Assembly: GCF_002075795.1 (NCBI RefSeq)
Contig: NZ_CP020472.1
Location: forward strand, 2,215,001 to 2,279,000
DNA length: 64,000 nt
Reading direction: 5' to 3'
Origin: Shewanella japonica
Lineage (GTDB): Bacteria > Pseudomonadota > Gammaproteobacteria > Enterobacterales > Shewanellaceae
Position numbers and translations under genes: made by a program
Shown here: piece after piece, positions 9,866 to 21,089 of the stretch
Layout of the letters: every line of letters starts with the position of its first letter
Position numbering within the stretch: position 1 is the stretch's first letter
Notes under the pieces: generated by a model
What the model saw: only the letters and a program-made list of their open reading frames with translations
The model's database searches: none
Told to the model about the DNA's origin: nothing

Positions 9866-12748
9866 GTGGTAAACCTCATTATAAATCATTGTAGAGTTGG
9901 GACAATTTACAAAGGAATGCGCTTGAATTTAATTAGAACATTATTAGTAATAGTACTGGTTATCCCTTTTTTCTTCTTCGTTTCAGCCAATGAAGGCACT
10001 TCTTCTGTTGCTGAATCGCTACCAAGTAGTATGACATTATCTATGAGTGAGGATGCTTATCCTTATCAATTTGTCGACGCTAAAGGTAACGCTGCAGGGG
10101 TCATGGTCGATTTATGGCGCGAGTGGTCAATAGTCACAGGTACCAAAGTGACATTTAAACCCATGCAATGGCATCAGTCTTTACAAGCCTTAACTGATGA
10201 AGATGTTGATTTACATATTGGTATGGCGGTGACAGAAGAGCGACTGCGACAATTCTCCTACGCTGATAAAGTTTCGTCACTTCACTCCTATTTATACCTG
10301 CATAAAGATATCGCAAATAAAAAATCCATTACTGAAATTAAACCTTTTAAAATTGGCATCATTGAAGGGACTTCTCACGAAGCCGATTTATTAGCCATAG
10401 AACCTAAATTAACCTTTAAATATTTTAAAACCAAACAAGCGCTATATGATGCTGTGGTAGCAGGTGAGTTATATGCCTTTGCTGCTATACAGGGTTATTA
10501 CAATGGCATTCCAATCAATTTTGAATTAGCTAATAACTTTCATATTTCATCAAGATTACTGATCAAAGAAATTGATTTGTCTCCTGCAGTAAAGATACAA
10601 AATGCAGCTTGGTTACCTGCGATTAATCAAGGTTTTGAGCAAATACACACGCAGTTAGTTGATGAAATTGAAAAGCGTTGGTTTGGTTATCGTCGTGAAT
10701 CAAGTGGTGTTGTCATTGCGATGCAGATGAATGTCGAACCTTTCGTTGATATTGGTTTAGATGGTTTACCCCATGGTTTGTTTGTTGATCTTTGGCGTTT
10801 ATGGTCTGAAAAAACAGGCATTGCTATTGATTTTATTCCAAGTGATATGAACGGCAGCATCGAGTTGATTAAGCAAGGTCATGCTGATGTGCATATTGGC
10901 TACCCGGAAAGCGATCAAATCAATACGGGGCTTAATAGGGCTAATCATATCTATTCTGTAAAAAGTCGATTTTTTAGCTATGAAAAAGAAATAAAAGACA
11001 TTAGCGAAGTTGATGGAAAGCGTATCGGTTTATTTGCGACATCGCCTTACATCATCGAATTAAGAAAATTAGTTCCTAATGCGCAAATTCGTTATTACGA
11101 CTCAATCGACCAATTAATAAAGGCCAGTCGCGACGGCGATATTGTTGGATTCGTTGCATCGAGCGCGTATACCTCACACTATTTACTTAACCATAAATCT
11201 TGGTCTGAGTTTTATCAGTTTAATGCCGTAGACTTTGATACCAATATTTATAACCTCACAAATCTAGAAGATGTTGAGCTTGCAGAGCGAATTGCCAATG
11301 GTTTTAAGCTGATTAGTCAGTATGAAATGGCGAAAATAGAGCAAAAATGGCTACTCAATAAAGCTGATAGGACGTTTTCTACTATTGATAAAAAAATCTA
11401 TATAAGTAATAAGGAAAAGCAATACTTAGCTTCACTAGGTGCCATTAAGTTAGGTTACTTAACCGAATGGGCTCCAATGGAATATCAAAATGAACTAGGT
11501 GAATTTTCTGGTATTAATAAAGATGTCGTCAACATTATTACTCATCAGCTTGGTATCGACATTATTCCAGTTGCGTATCAGAACTGGAGCATGCTCAATC
11601 AAGATTTAAAAATGGGGAAAATTCACCTTGTCGGGAGTATGGCTAAAAATAGCCATCGTGAGCCAAACCTTGAATTCACTGAGGGCTATTGGCCGTCACC
11701 TTGGGCAATTGCCACTACGTTAACCCAGCAACCATTGTTTAACCTAAGCCAATATAATGGTAAGCGTATTGCTGTAGTTAAAGATTACAATGTGATTAAT
11801 ATTTTAAGACAGCAATTTCCAGGCCTTGAAATTGTGCAAGTAGAAAGCACGAAAAGTGGCTTGAATGCAGTGTCTTCGGGTCACGTAGACTTGTTCATTG
11901 AACAGGTTGTTACACTGGCTTACGCCCTTAATGAAGGGGGCTTTCCTGATTTGAAAATGGCCTTGGTTGCTGATTTAACTGAGCAAAAAAGTCATATTGG
12001 TGTTTATCCAAAATTAAAAGAACTGGTACCGATATTAAATCGAGCAATTGAAACCATTGATGAAACTAAACAGCAGCAATTATACCAAGACTGGGTCGCA
12101 GTCGATTTACGGTCAGAAGCTGACAAGTACCAAAAGTGGTTCAACATTGTGCTATTTGGCTTGCTGATTATCAGTGTGATTACGTTTGTTGTGTTCTTAG
12201 GTAATAAGCGCCTTAAACTTGAAATTTCTCGTCGCAAGAATGCCGAAAAGAAAATAAAATTTATTGCAGAACATGATCCTGTGACCAAGTTACCTAATAG
12301 AGGATTATTAGATGATCGTTTGGCTTGCGCAATCAATAGCCATCACCGAGAGCAGGTGAAGTTTGCGTTGTTATTTATCGATTTAGATAAATTTAAAATG
12401 GTGAACGATCAATATGGTCATCATATTGGCGATGCGCTATTGATAGGCATTGCTGACTTGCTTAAGACGGTGGTGAGAAAGTCGGATACCGTGTCGCGAT
12501 TTGGCGGTGATGAGTTCGTTATCTTACTTAATAAAATTGAAAGTGCTCAATGTGCAGCTAAAGTCGCCGACAACATTTTAAACGTGCTCAGTGAGCCAAT
12601 TAAGGTGGGAGAGATTTCGTTAATCGCATCTGCAAGTATTGGCATCGCCGTTTATCCAGATGATGGTGATGACCCGATTTCATTGTTACAGTTCGCTGAT
12701 AAAAAAATGTATACAGTGAAAAAGCAGGGTGGTGATAAACACAGCTAA
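9866..12748 (+). CDS. Diguanylate cyclase with three periplasmic solute-binding domains
   Basis: The protein has up to 960 residues. A better N-terminus may be ATG at 9917 (MRLNLIRTLLVIVLVIPFFFF), which starts directly with the signal/anchor segment; the GTG at 9866 is the longest frame. Three tandem SBP_bac_3-like domains follow (about residues 50-275, 280-500, 525-750), then a transmembrane helix (about 763-785) and a cytoplasmic GGDEF domain (about 800-955). The active site SRFGGDEF is intact, and RKSD five residues upstream fits the RxxD inhibitory site. It should make c-di-GMP in response to periplasmic ligands, probably amino acids or related solutes. It is transcribed alone, divergent from cmoAB. 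Confidence 0.92.
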   Translation: MVNLIINHCRVGTIYKGMRLNLIRTLLVIVLVIPFFFFVSANEGTSSVAESLPSSMTLSMSEDAYPYQFVDAKGNAAGVMVDLWREWSIVTGTKVTFKPMQWHQSLQALTDEDVDLHIGMAVTEERLRQFSYADKVSSLHSYLYLHKDIANKKSITEIKPFKIGIIEGTSHEADLLAIEPKLTFKYFKTKQALYDAVVAGELYAFAAIQGYYNGIPINFELANNFHISSRLLIKEIDLSPAVKIQNAAWLPAINQGFEQIHTQLVDEIEKRWFGYRRESSGVVIAMQMNVEPFVDIGLDGLPHGLFVDLWRLWSEKTGIAIDFIPSDMNGSIELIKQGHADVHIGYPESDQINTGLNRANHIYSVKSRFFSYEKEIKDISEVDGKRIGLFATSPYIIELRKLVPNAQIRYYDSIDQLIKASRDGDIVGFVASSAYTSHYLLNHKSWSEFYQFNAVDFDTNIYNLTNLEDVELAERIANGFKLISQYEMAKIEQKWLLNKADRTFSTIDKKIYISNKEKQYLASLGAIKLGYLTEWAPMEYQNELGEFSGINKDVVNIITHQLGIDIIPVAYQNWSMLNQDLKMGKIHLVGSMAKNSHREPNLEFTEGYWPSPWAIATTLTQQPLFNLSQYNGKRIAVVKDYNVINILRQQFPGLEIVQVESTKSGLNAVSSGHVDLFIEQVVTLAYALNEGGFPDLKMALVADLTEQKSHIGVYPKLKELVPILNRAIETIDETKQQQLYQDWVAVDLRSEADKYQKWFNIVLFGLLIISVITFVVFLGNKRLKLEISRRKNAEKKIKFIAEHDPVTKLPNRGLLDDRLACAINSHHREQVKFALLFIDLDKFKMVNDQYGHHIGDALLIGIADLLKTVVRKSDTVSRFGGDEFVILLNKIESAQCAAKVADNILNVLSEPIKVGEISLIASASIGIAVYPDDGDDPISLLQFADKKMYTVKKQGGDKHS

Positions 12749-12774
12749 TCGTTGCCATTGGCTCAAAAATGGCC

Positions 12775-12810
12775 AAAAGCAGCCAAAACATTATTGTTTG
12801 CTGCTTTTTT
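12775..12810 (+). terminator. Rho-independent terminator after the GGDEF gene
   Basis: The stem AAAAGCAGC / GCTGCTTTT has an A/T-rich loop and runs into six T residues, 27 bp after the stop codon. Confidence 0.75.
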
Positions 12811-13009
12811 GCACGCTTATGCTGCTAAGTTTTTCCTAAACTCTAGCCAATTGCAGTAAACTGATTGATACTTCCTAGCAAAAATTACGCACTCATTTAT
12901 TAAACGCTAAATTGGCGTATTATAAGTGCTATAGTTGCCAGCATTATTTTAATATAATGCAAAAATACATTCTTTTAGACATCTATTTCCGAATAAAGGG
13001 TAGAGTTAA

Positions 13010-14791
13010 ATGCGCAGTCATTATTGTGGAGACGTCAATAAGTCTCATCTTGGTCAAGAAGTCACCTTAGTCGGTTGGGTTAACCGTAGCCGTGATTTAG
13101 GCGGTGTTATATTTTTAGACCTTCGTGACAGAGAAGGGATTGTTCAGGTTGTATACGATCCTGACTTAGAAGATGTGTTCAAGGTGGCCAGCAGTCTACG
13201 CGGTGAATTCTGTGTGCAAGTTAAAGGCTTAGTACGTGCGCGTCCTGATAGCCAAATCAATGCGCAGATGAAAACTGGGGAAATTGAAGTATTAGGTAAA
13301 GACCTAACCATTATCAATACTTCAGCGCCATTACCGCTGAGCATGGATAATCACCAAAACAATAGTGAAGAACAACGCTTAAAATATCGCTACCTAGATT
13401 TACGCCGCCCAGAAATGGCTGATCGTTTGGTTTTCCGTTCAAAAGTGACTAGCGCTGTTCGTCGCTTTTTAGATGACAGTGGCTTTTTAGATATTGAAAC
13501 ACCAATTTTAACCAAAGCCACACCTGAAGGTGCGCGTGATTATTTAGTACCAAGTCGTACTTATAAAGGTCAGTTCTTTGCTTTGCCTCAGTCTCCACAA
13601 TTGTTTAAGCAATTGTTAATGATGTCGGGCTTTGATAGATATTACCAAATCGTAAAATGTTTCCGTGATGAAGATTTACGTGCTGATCGTCAGCCTGAAT
13701 TTACTCAAATTGATATCGAAACGTCATTCATGTCATCTGAGCAAGTGATGGCAAAAACGGAAGAAATGGTTCGCGGTTTATTTAACGATTTACTGAATGT
13801 GGATTTGGGTGAATTTCCAAGAATGTCATATGCAGAAGCAATGACACGATATGGTTCAGATAAGCCTGATTTACGTAACCCGCTTGAATTAGTGGACGTC
13901 GCTGACGCATTAAAAGACGTTGAATTTGCAGTATTCAGTGGTCCTGCAAATGATGAAGAAGGCCGTGTAGCAGCATTACGTATTCCGACAGGTGCATCAT
14001 TGTCTCGTAAACAGATTGATAACTACACTAAATATGTCGGCATTTACGGCGCTAAAGGTTTAGCGTGGATGAAAATCAATGATTTAAGTGCTGGGATGGA
14101 AGGTATCCAATCGCCTGTGCTTAAATTCTTGAACGAAGACATCGTTAATGAAATTATCGCTCGCACTAATGCACAAACTGGTGACATTATTTTATTTGGT
14201 GCAGATAAAGCTAACGTAGTTGCGGAAGCCATGGGCGCATTACGTCTTAAAGCCGGTGAAGACTTTGAGTTGTTAGAAGGTGAATGGCGTCCATTATGGG
14301 TTGTCGATTTCCCTATGTTCGAAAAAATAAATGGTGGCTTCCATGCTGTTCACCATCCATTTACCGCACCTCGTGGTGTTTCGCCTGAGCAATTAGAAGC
14401 CGATCCAGCTGGTACTGTTTCTGATGCTTATGACATGGTACTTAATGGTTGCGAATTAGGTGGCGGTTCAGTCCGTATCCACAATGCAGAAATGCAAAGT
14501 GCAGTATTCCGCATCTTAGGTATTTCAGACGAAGAAGCAAACGAGAAGTTTGGTTTCTTATTAGAAGCGTTACGTTACGGTACACCACCACATGCTGGTT
14601 TAGCCTTTGGTTTAGATCGCATTATTATGTTGATGACCGGAGCAAGCTCAATTCGTGATGTGATGGCATTCCCTAAAACAACAACGGCAGCATGCCCACT
14701 AACCAATGCTCCAGGATTTGCCAATCCACAACAACTGGTTGAGTTAGGTGTGAGTGTCATTCCTCAAGAGAAACCTGCTGCTGACGAGTAA
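13010..14791 (+). CDS. aspS: Aspartyl-tRNA synthetase
   Basis: This 593-residue protein aligns in the mind to bacterial AspRS throughout: an N-terminal OB-fold anticodon-binding domain ([20 protein letters not shown]), class II catalytic motif 2 ([18 protein letters not shown], about residues 217-234), the bacterial insertion domain (about 290-420) and motif 3 ([13 protein letters not shown] near residue 535). It charges tRNA-Asp with aspartate. The start ATG at 13010 is preceded by a purine-rich GGGTAGAG. A palindromic terminator follows, so the gene is not strictly co-transcribed with yebC, although aspS-yebC-ruvCAB order is conserved. Confidence 0.98.
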   Translation: MRSHYCGDVNKSHLGQEVTLVGWVNRSRDLGGVIFLDLRDREGIVQVVYDPDLEDVFKVASSLRGEFCVQVKGLVRARPDSQINAQMKTGEIEVLGKDLTIINTSAPLPLSMDNHQNNSEEQRLKYRYLDLRRPEMADRLVFRSKVTSAVRRFLDDSGFLDIETPILTKATPEGARDYLVPSRTYKGQFFALPQSPQLFKQLLMMSGFDRYYQIVKCFRDEDLRADRQPEFTQIDIETSFMSSEQVMAKTEEMVRGLFNDLLNVDLGEFPRMSYAEAMTRYGSDKPDLRNPLELVDVADALKDVEFAVFSGPANDEEGRVAALRIPTGASLSRKQIDNYTKYVGIYGAKGLAWMKINDLSAGMEGIQSPVLKFLNEDIVNEIIARTNAQTGDIILFGADKANVVAEAMGALRLKAGEDFELLEGEWRPLWVVDFPMFEKINGGFHAVHHPFTAPRGVSPEQLEADPAGTVSDAYDMVLNGCELGGGSVRIHNAEMQSAVFRILGISDEEANEKFGFLLEALRYGTPPHAGLAFGLDRIIMLMTGASSIRDVMAFPKTTTAACPLTNAPGFANPQQLVELGVSVIPQEKPAADE

Positions 14792-14843
14792 GCTTAATGA
14801 TTAAGTCGATTTTTTTGTATGTCGACATCAAGCATTAAATGAC

Positions 14844-14873
14844 AAACCGAGGCAATTGCCTCGGTCTGTTTTT
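14844..14873 (+). terminator. Rho-independent terminator between aspS and yebC
   Basis: The perfect palindrome ACCGAGGC-AATT-GCCTCGGT is followed by TCTGTTTTT. Part of the aspS transcript may read through into yebC. Confidence 0.85.
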
Positions 14874-14903
14874 ATATAGAACAAAATAACTGAAGGAGTC
14901 GTA

Positions 14904-15650
14904 ATGGCAGGTCACAGTAAATGGGACAACATTAAACATCGTAAAGCAGCGCAAGATGCAAAACGAGGAAAACTTTTCAGTAAATTTATCCGAGAGTTAA
15001 CAGTATCGGCACGTGAAGGTGGTTCAGATCCTGATGCAAACCCGAGACTGCGTGCCGCGATTGATAAAGCCTTATCCAATAACATGACCCGTGATACAGT
15101 CGAACGTGCTGTTAAACGTGGGGCTGGTGAGCTGGATGGGCAACAACTCGATACCATCATTTATGAAGGTTATGGACCTGGCGGTACTGCAGTGATGGTT
15201 GAAACCATGACTGATAATAAAAACCGAACCGTATCAGGTGTGCGTAATGCGTTCAGTAAATCGGGTGGTAACTTAGGTACTGATGGTTCAGTTGCTTATA
15301 TGTTTACTAAGTCCGGTGTTATTTCTTATGATGCAAATATCGACGAAGATGAATTGATGGATGCTGCATTAGAAGCGGGTGCCGAAGATGTTATCACCCA
15401 TGACAATGGCGCATTTGATGTCATGACTACGCCGGATGCTTTTGGTGTGGTAAAAGATGCATTAGATGCAGCAGGCTTTGAAGCGATTAATGCTGAAGTA
15501 ACTATGATTGCAGGAACTAAAGCTGAATTAGATGCGGATACAGCTGCTAAATTTATGCGCTTAATTGATAACCTTGAAGATCATGATGATGTTCAAGAGG
15601 TATATCATAATGCTGAAATTTCAGATGAAGTAATGGAGACCTTGGGTTAA
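14904..15650 (+). CDS. yebC: YebC/PmpR-family protein (TACO1 homologue)
   Basis: This 248-residue protein carries the family signature [22 protein letters not shown] at its N-terminus and the conserved block [16 protein letters not shown] (about residues 85-100). The family was first described as transcriptional regulators and is also implicated in helping ribosomes through difficult sequences such as proline runs; which role applies here cannot be seen. A good ribosome-binding site (AAGGAG) precedes the ATG. It lies upstream of ruvC, the usual gammaproteobacterial arrangement. Confidence 0.97.
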   Translation: MAGHSKWDNIKHRKAAQDAKRGKLFSKFIRELTVSAREGGSDPDANPRLRAAIDKALSNNMTRDTVERAVKRGAGELDGQQLDTIIYEGYGPGGTAVMVETMTDNKNRTVSGVRNAFSKSGGNLGTDGSVAYMFTKSGVISYDANIDEDELMDAALEAGAEDVITHDNGAFDVMTTPDAFGVVKDALDAAGFEAINAEVTMIAGTKAELDADTAAKFMRLIDNLEDHDDVQEVYHNAEISDEVMETLG

Positions 15651-15673
15651 CACGCTCAAGCAATGGGTAAACC

Positions 15674-16195
15674 ATGACAATTATATTGGGCATTGACCCA
15701 GGCTCTAGGATCACAGGTTACGGCGTTATTCAATGCCAAGGTCGCCAACAACGCTATCTTGGTAGTGGCTGTATTCGAACTTCTGCCGATGATTTACCCA
15801 CAAGACTCAAGCAAGTTTTTGATGGTATAACAGAAATCATTAAACAGTATCAGCCAGATCAATTTGCCATTGAACGTGTGTTTATGGCTAAAAATGCCGA
15901 TTCAGCACTCAAACTCGGCCAGGCGAGAGGAGTGGCAATTGTTGCTGCTATGAACGCCAACTTACCCGTTGCTGAATACAGTGCAACTCAGATCAAAAGT
16001 GCAGTTGTTGGAACAGGACGGGCCCAAAAAGAGCAAGTTCAGCACATGATCCAACAAATTTTCAAATTGCCAGCTGCCCCGCAAGCAGATGCCGCAGATG
16101 CATTGGGTGTTGCCGTTTGCCATCATCATACTTTTCAAAGTTTAATTGCAATGGGCGGTAAAGCCCAAAGCCGAACATACGGACGTTATAAATGA
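15674..16195 (+). CDS. ruvC: Holliday junction resolvase
   Basis: This 173-residue endonuclease has the catalytic acidic residues in place: Asp in [13 protein letters not shown], Glu in FAIERVF, and the paired Asp in [13 protein letters not shown]. It cuts Holliday junctions symmetrically after branch migration by RuvAB. Its last codon and stop overlap the ruvA ATG by 4 bp, so ruvC and ruvA are translationally coupled. A start 23 bp after yebC suggests one transcript with yebC. Confidence 0.98.
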   Translation: MTIILGIDPGSRITGYGVIQCQGRQQRYLGSGCIRTSADDLPTRLKQVFDGITEIIKQYQPDQFAIERVFMAKNADSALKLGQARGVAIVAAMNANLPVAEYSATQIKSAVVGTGRAQKEQVQHMIQQIFKLPAAPQADAADALGVAVCHHHTFQSLIAMGGKAQSRTYGRYK

Positions 16196-16809
16196 TAGGA
16201 AGATTAAGTGGGTTGGTTGTTGAGAAACAAGCACCGGAAATCGTGTTGGATGTAAATGGTGTAGGTTATGAGTTACAGGTACCTATGACCAGTTTCTATG
16301 AGCTCCCTGAGTTAAATCAACAAGCAATGTTATTCACCCACTTTGTGGTGCGTGAAGATGCACAGCTTTTATATGGTTTTATAACCAAGCAAGAGCGGGC
16401 GTTATTTAGGTTATTAATTAAAACTAACGGTGTTGGTCCTAAACTCGCCTTAACAATATTGTCTGGTATGACGGCGGCTGAGTTTGTTAATTGTGTCGAA
16501 CGAGATGATATAGTCACTTTAGTTAAGTTACCTGGAGTCGGTAAAAAAACGGCAGAGCGTTTAGTGGTTGAGATGCGAGGTAAGCTTAAAAGCTTACTAG
16601 AGGCCTCCGTTGGATCTGAGCGCGAGTTTGCTTTACAGAGTAATTATAAGCCAGCAGCTGTTGAAAACAATGCAGAAGAAGATGCCATTGCAGCACTTGT
16701 TTCTCTAGGCTATAAACCTGCACAAGCGAGTAAAGCTGTATTAAGTGCATACACTGACGGTATGAGCAGCGAAGTCCTGATTAAGGCTGCATTAAAGTCA
16801 ATGCTATAA
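16192..16809 (+). CDS. ruvA: Holliday junction DNA helicase subunit RuvA
   Basis: This 205-residue protein starts [13 protein letters not shown] and shows the three RuvA domains: an N-terminal OB fold, a central tandem helix-hairpin-helix ([20 protein letters not shown] and [19 protein letters not shown]) and a C-terminal helical domain ([18 protein letters not shown]) that contacts RuvB. It binds the four-way junction and loads RuvB. It overlaps ruvC by 4 bp and is followed after 10 bp by ruvB. Confidence 0.98.
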   Translation: MIGRLSGLVVEKQAPEIVLDVNGVGYELQVPMTSFYELPELNQQAMLFTHFVVREDAQLLYGFITKQERALFRLLIKTNGVGPKLALTILSGMTAAEFVNCVERDDIVTLVKLPGVGKKTAERLVVEMRGKLKSLLEASVGSEREFALQSNYKPAAVENNAEEDAIAALVSLGYKPAQASKAVLSAYTDGMSSEVLIKAALKSML

Positions 16810-16819
16810 AGAGGCAACA

Positions 16820-17827
16820 ATGATAGAAGCGGATCGTTTAATTCAGCCACAAGAGTTTGAGCAAGAAGTGCATATTGACCGTGCTATGCGGCCGAAAATG
16901 CTCGATGATTACACAGGGCAAGATGACACTCGTGCACAGCTTAAAGTATTTATTGAGGCTGCACTGAAACGTGAAGAAGCACTGGATCATATGTTGATTT
17001 TCGGCCCTCCAGGTTTAGGTAAAACAACATTGGCCATGATCGTAGCTAATGAAATGGGCGTAAACATCAAATCTACATCAGGCCCTGTACTGGAAAAAGC
17101 CGGGGATCTTGCAGCCTTATTGACTAATCTTGAGCATGGCGATGTGTTATTTATTGATGAGATTCATCGATTAAGTCCAGTTGTAGAAGAAATCTTATAC
17201 CCAGCAATGGAAGATTATCAATTGGACATCATGATTGGAGAGGGGCCTGCTGCTCGTTCAATTAAACTGGATTTACCGCCATTTTCTTTAATTGGTGCGA
17301 CAACTAGAGCAGGGGCATTAACATCGCCATTAAGAGCGCGTTTCGGTATACCGTTAAGGCTAGAGTTTTATAACGTCAAAGATTTGTGCACCATTGTGAC
17401 TCGCTCTGCCAAGGTAATGGAGTTGCCGATTGATGAAGCAGGCGCTTTTGAAATAGCAAAACGCTCTAGAGGTACCCCTCGAATTGCCAATCGTTTATTA
17501 AGACGCGTTAGAGATTACGCTGAAGTTAAACATAATGGCTTTGTTACTGAAGATGTGGCTAAAAAAGCGCTGGACTTACTCGATGTCGATTTAGAAGGCT
17601 TTGACTATTTAGACAGAAAGCTATTGTTAGCCATTATTGATAAGTTCATGGGCGGGCCTGTTGGTTTAGACAACCTTGCAGCTGCTATTGGTGAAGACAG
17701 AGAAACAATTGAAGATGTATTAGAGCCATTTTTGATTCAACAAGGCTTTATTCAACGAACACCTCGAGGTCGTATTGTAACAGATAGAGCTTATCAACAC
17801 TTTGATATAATAAAACCTGCAGAATAA
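16820..17827 (+). CDS. ruvB: Holliday junction branch migration ATPase RuvB
   Basis: This 335-residue AAA+ protein has Walker [10 protein letters not shown] (about residues 63-71), Walker [10 protein letters not shown], sensor region [19 protein letters not shown] with the arginine finger, and a C-terminal winged helix ([21 protein letters not shown]). It is the hexameric motor that drives branch migration with RuvA. It is last in the yebC-ruvCAB unit and is followed by a terminator. Confidence 0.98.
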   Translation: MIEADRLIQPQEFEQEVHIDRAMRPKMLDDYTGQDDTRAQLKVFIEAALKREEALDHMLIFGPPGLGKTTLAMIVANEMGVNIKSTSGPVLEKAGDLAALLTNLEHGDVLFIDEIHRLSPVVEEILYPAMEDYQLDIMIGEGPAARSIKLDLPPFSLIGATTRAGALTSPLRARFGIPLRLEFYNVKDLCTIVTRSAKVMELPIDEAGAFEIAKRSRGTPRIANRLLRRVRDYAEVKHNGFVTEDVAKKALDLLDVDLEGFDYLDRKLLLAIIDKFMGGPVGLDNLAAAIGEDRETIEDVLEPFLIQQGFIQRTPRGRIVTDRAYQHFDIIKPAE

Positions 17828-17843
17828 AGTGTTAACATTTTTA

Positions 17844-17872
17844 AAAGGGAAAGCATTAGCTTTCCTTTTTTA
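17844..17872 (+). terminator. Rho-independent terminator after ruvB
   Basis: The stem GGAAAGC-ATTA-GCTTTCC followed by six T residues lies 17 bp after the ruvB stop. Confidence 0.85.
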
Positions 17873-18561
17873 TGTTTTTATAAAGTGAATAACTATTCAA
17901 AAGTTACTGTTATCATTTTTATAACAATTGCTGCTGTGTAAAATTCATTCAAAAAATATTTTTCTTCAGTATGTTGTTGCTGGTTTGTTATATCTAGGCA
18001 GTATATATCTCCAATGTAAAAATATCTTATTGATTGTTCCAATAAATCAACTCGTAATTAGTACAACTAACTCAAAATAATTACCCTCCATTGTTAATAA
18101 TAATGCTGATGAAATAGTCATCATTATTTGATAATCCTTGAATGCTAGTTGTGGCGGTGCTTTCAGCGTTTTCTGAGTAAAACTATCCAGTAGCTGAACC
18201 AATTCTGAATTAATTAACGATTCTCCAATCATGGTTCAATATATTTGTGTGATCTATATCACACTTTTGATTAGAAGTAAGTTTTAAAAATGTTATAACG
18301 GCACCAGTGATTAATGCTGAGTAATTTGCAATTAAATAGTTTTTTATCCTGCTTATTTAAATTGAGGGTGTTTTGGGATGTAGATCACTTATTTTTGATT
18401 ACAATCGCAGTGCATATTTATTAACAAAAAATGGCTTAAAAGTTACAACTTCGTGGTTTGACGAAATATCTCTGGTTATTCAGTATCTAGGCCAACGCAA
18501 TTTTAAATATTTATTTATTTGCGTAAACAGAATAAGAAAAGATATCACCAGGGAGCAACAA
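17873..18561. other. Non-coding region upstream of the TonB receptor gene
   Basis: This stretch of about 690 bp holds a CRP-type palindrome (18248-18263) and presumably the receptor promoter. A 61-codon minus-strand frame (18047-18232) lies in it but lacks a ribosome-binding site. No RNA gene is recognised. Confidence 0.5.
18248..18263. promoter_or_regulatory. Perfect CRP-type binding site
   Basis: TGTGA-TCTATA-TCACA matches the CRP consensus TGTGA-N6-TCACA in both halves, and the symmetry extends one base on each side. It lies about 300 bp upstream of the TonB receptor ATG at 18562, consistent with cAMP-CRP control of the receptor from a distal promoter. Confidence 0.75.
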
Positions 18562-21075
18562 ATGATTAAAAGATCAAAACTATCAAACAGCATAAACGTG
18601 GCTTTATTAGCCTCAGTTTCCGCTGCTTCAGCCGTATCGGTAAGTGCTTATGCTGAAGAAGAATCAGCTAACGTAGAAAGAATTGCAGTTACTGGCTCCC
18701 GTATTCAACGTCAAGACATGGAAACTGCTTCTCCAGTCACTGTGATTGATGCTGCTGCGATTCGTTCAGAAGGTTTTACAACAGTCGATGAGCTACTTCA
18801 GGCTCAAACGTCAATGGCTGGTGCTGCAGTTGGTTCAAGCACCAACAACGGTTCTGACGGTGTTGCTCAAGTCGACCTTCGTGGTATGGGCTCACAACGT
18901 ACATTAGTATTGCTTAACGGCCGTCGTATGGTTAACTCAGGCTCTGGTGCTGATAGCTCTGTTGATTTGAACGCTATTCCAGTTGCAATGATTGCACGAG
19001 TTGAAATACTTAAAGATGGCGCTTCAGCAGTATATGGTTCTGATGCGATTGCTGGTGTAGTTAACATTATTACTAAGAAAGACTTTGAAGGTTTCCAAAT
19101 AGACGTTCAAGGCGGCATGACTGATAAGAGTGACGGTGAAAACGGCGAAATCAGTGCATTATACGGTTTCAACACTGATACAGGTAACTATACGTTTGGT
19201 GCTGCTTACTCTGAGCGTAAAGGTGTTATTCAATCAGATCGTGATTGGACAGATCCAGGTAACAGTTCTACTACACCAAATGGTTCTCTAGATGGCATGG
19301 TTAAAGATGCTGATGGTAACTGGGTTGAACGTGAAGAAGGTTACGACTTTACTCAAGACAGTTTCTATCAAACACCAAGCAAACGTTACAGCTTATTTGC
19401 AAATATGACGCAAGAGCTAGGCAGTGACATCATCTTAACTGGTGATATTCTTTACACTAAACGTAAATCTAATCAGCAACTAGCTGCACAGCCTGCAATT
19501 TTGGCATTAGATGTGTGTGAAGCTGGAGATGATCCAACTAAGTGTTTTGAACTTGATCAAGACATGATTGATGCGGGCATGGCTCCTAATGATGACGGTC
19601 AAATCGACTACCGTAAGCGTATGAATGATGTTGGCCCACGTATTTACAGTCAAGATACTGATACTTGGAGAGTTTCTGCTGGCCTTGAAGGTTCTTTAGA
19701 TATCAACACCGGTATGAACTGGGATGTATCGTATACCTATGGTAATAACAAAGCAGAGACTGCTGTAGAAAACTCAATCAATGCGACATTAATGGCTGAC
19801 GCTATTTACGCTGACCAAGATGCTTGGTTAACAGGTCAACCAATGACTGATCAAGCCTTATTAGACAGTGTTGCATACACTGAAAAAGCAGATGGCGGTA
19901 ACGAGCAGCATGTATTCTCTGCAGGCCTAAATGGTGAGTTATTTGACTTAGACGCAGGCCCAGTAGCTTTCGCAATTGGTGCTGAATACCGCTACGAAAG
20001 CGGCTATTACAATCCTGATCCAATCATCGTCGCTGGTGAAGGTACGGCTGCACAGCAAGATCCAACAGATGGTAACTACAATGTTATCTCTATCTTCCAA
20101 GAAGTGAGTGTACCGTTTACTGAAAAACTAACCGGTGAATTCGCATTACGCTTTGATGATTACTCTACTTTCGGTAATGCATCAACTTGGAAAATTGGTT
20201 TAACCTACGAAGCGACTGACGACTTAATGATTCGTACCGTAGCTGCGACTGGTTTCCGTGCTCCGAGTGTTAGTGAGCTATACGGTGGTAACTCAGGTTC
20301 ATATGACTACTTGGAAGATCCATGGGGAAATGAACAGGATGAGCAAATCCTAGTTAACTATACGTCTGATGAAGATCTAGAACCAGAAGAGTCAGAGTCT
20401 TACACAGCAGGTTTAGTTTACTCACCTAGCTATGTAGACGGTATGTCGTTAACTCTTGATTACTGGCGCTTTAAAGTTAAAAATGCGATCACACGTTTAG
20501 ATACACAAAATGGTTTAAATAACTGTTTTGCAGGTGACCAAGCAACTTGTGAGCTATTCAACATTGGTCCGAATGGTGATTTGTCTAACCTAACGAACTC
20601 GTTAACTAACGTAGGTTACCAAGACACAAGTGGTATTGATTTCAACTTAGCTTACCGTTTCGACGCGTTAAACTTAGATTGGACAATCAGCAACGATACA
20701 ACTTACTTGTTGAACTTTGAACAAGATGGCATTGACTACACTAATACTATCGACGGTAACTTCGGCGCATACGCTCAAGTACGTAACAACTTTAGTATTA
20801 AAGCAGCTCAAGATGATTGGAGTGTAATGTACTTCAACCGTTATATCGGTGAAATGGATGACTTAAGTGCAGGTACTAAAGTTGATTCAGTGCTTTATCA
20901 CAACATTTCAGCTAGCTACTTTATCAATGATTCTTGGATGCTAAGTGCTGGTGTTAAAAACTTAACTGATGAAGAACCATCAAGAGTGTCTAACGGTAGT
21001 GACGGTGGTACAGTACCAGAGGTTTACGACACAATTGGTCGTACATACTTTGCTGGTGTTACCATGAAGTTCTAA
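18562..21075 (+). CDS. TonB-dependent outer-membrane receptor
   Basis: The chosen start is ATG 18562, preceded by AGGGAG at a good distance; a longer upstream frame lacks a signal. The 837-residue product has a signal peptide ending near SAYAEE, a short TonB-box-like VERIAVTGSRI, the plug domain (about residues 45-165, with VDLRGMGSQRTLVLLNGRR and DGASAVYGSDAIAGVVNIITKK) and a C-terminal 22-strand barrel ending in Phe (AGVTMKF). These features fit the large Shewanella-type receptors for oligopeptides, sugars or iron chelates; the ligand cannot be told. It is a single-gene unit with a CRP site upstream and a terminator downstream. Confidence 0.95.
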   Translation: MIKRSKLSNSINVALLASVSAASAVSVSAYAEEESANVERIAVTGSRIQRQDMETASPVTVIDAAAIRSEGFTTVDELLQAQTSMAGAAVGSSTNNGSDGVAQVDLRGMGSQRTLVLLNGRRMVNSGSGADSSVDLNAIPVAMIARVEILKDGASAVYGSDAIAGVVNIITKKDFEGFQIDVQGGMTDKSDGENGEISALYGFNTDTGNYTFGAAYSERKGVIQSDRDWTDPGNSSTTPNGSLDGMVKDADGNWVEREEGYDFTQDSFYQTPSKRYSLFANMTQELGSDIILTGDILYTKRKSNQQLAAQPAILALDVCEAGDDPTKCFELDQDMIDAGMAPNDDGQIDYRKRMNDVGPRIYSQDTDTWRVSAGLEGSLDINTGMNWDVSYTYGNNKAETAVENSINATLMADAIYADQDAWLTGQPMTDQALLDSVAYTEKADGGNEQHVFSAGLNGELFDLDAGPVAFAIGAEYRYESGYYNPDPIIVAGEGTAAQQDPTDGNYNVISIFQEVSVPFTEKLTGEFALRFDDYSTFGNASTWKIGLTYEATDDLMIRTVAATGFRAPSVSELYGGNSGSYDYLEDPWGNEQDEQILVNYTSDEDLEPEESESYTAGLVYSPSYVDGMSLTLDYWRFKVKNAITRLDTQNGLNNCFAGDQATCELFNIGPNGDLSNLTNSLTNVGYQDTSGIDFNLAYRFDALNLDWTISNDTTYLLNFEQDGIDYTNTIDGNFGAYAQVRNNFSIKAAQDDWSVMYFNRYIGEMDDLSAGTKVDSVLYHNISASYFINDSWMLSAGVKNLTDEEPSRVSNGSDGGTVPEVYDTIGRTYFAGVTMKF

Positions 21076-21089
21076 TCGAACTTAACATC

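Noticed and set aside
18047..18232. 61-codon minus-strand frame with plausible-looking composition
   Set aside because: No ribosome-binding site, no family recognised, and it lies in the promoter region of the TonB receptor; too little support to call.
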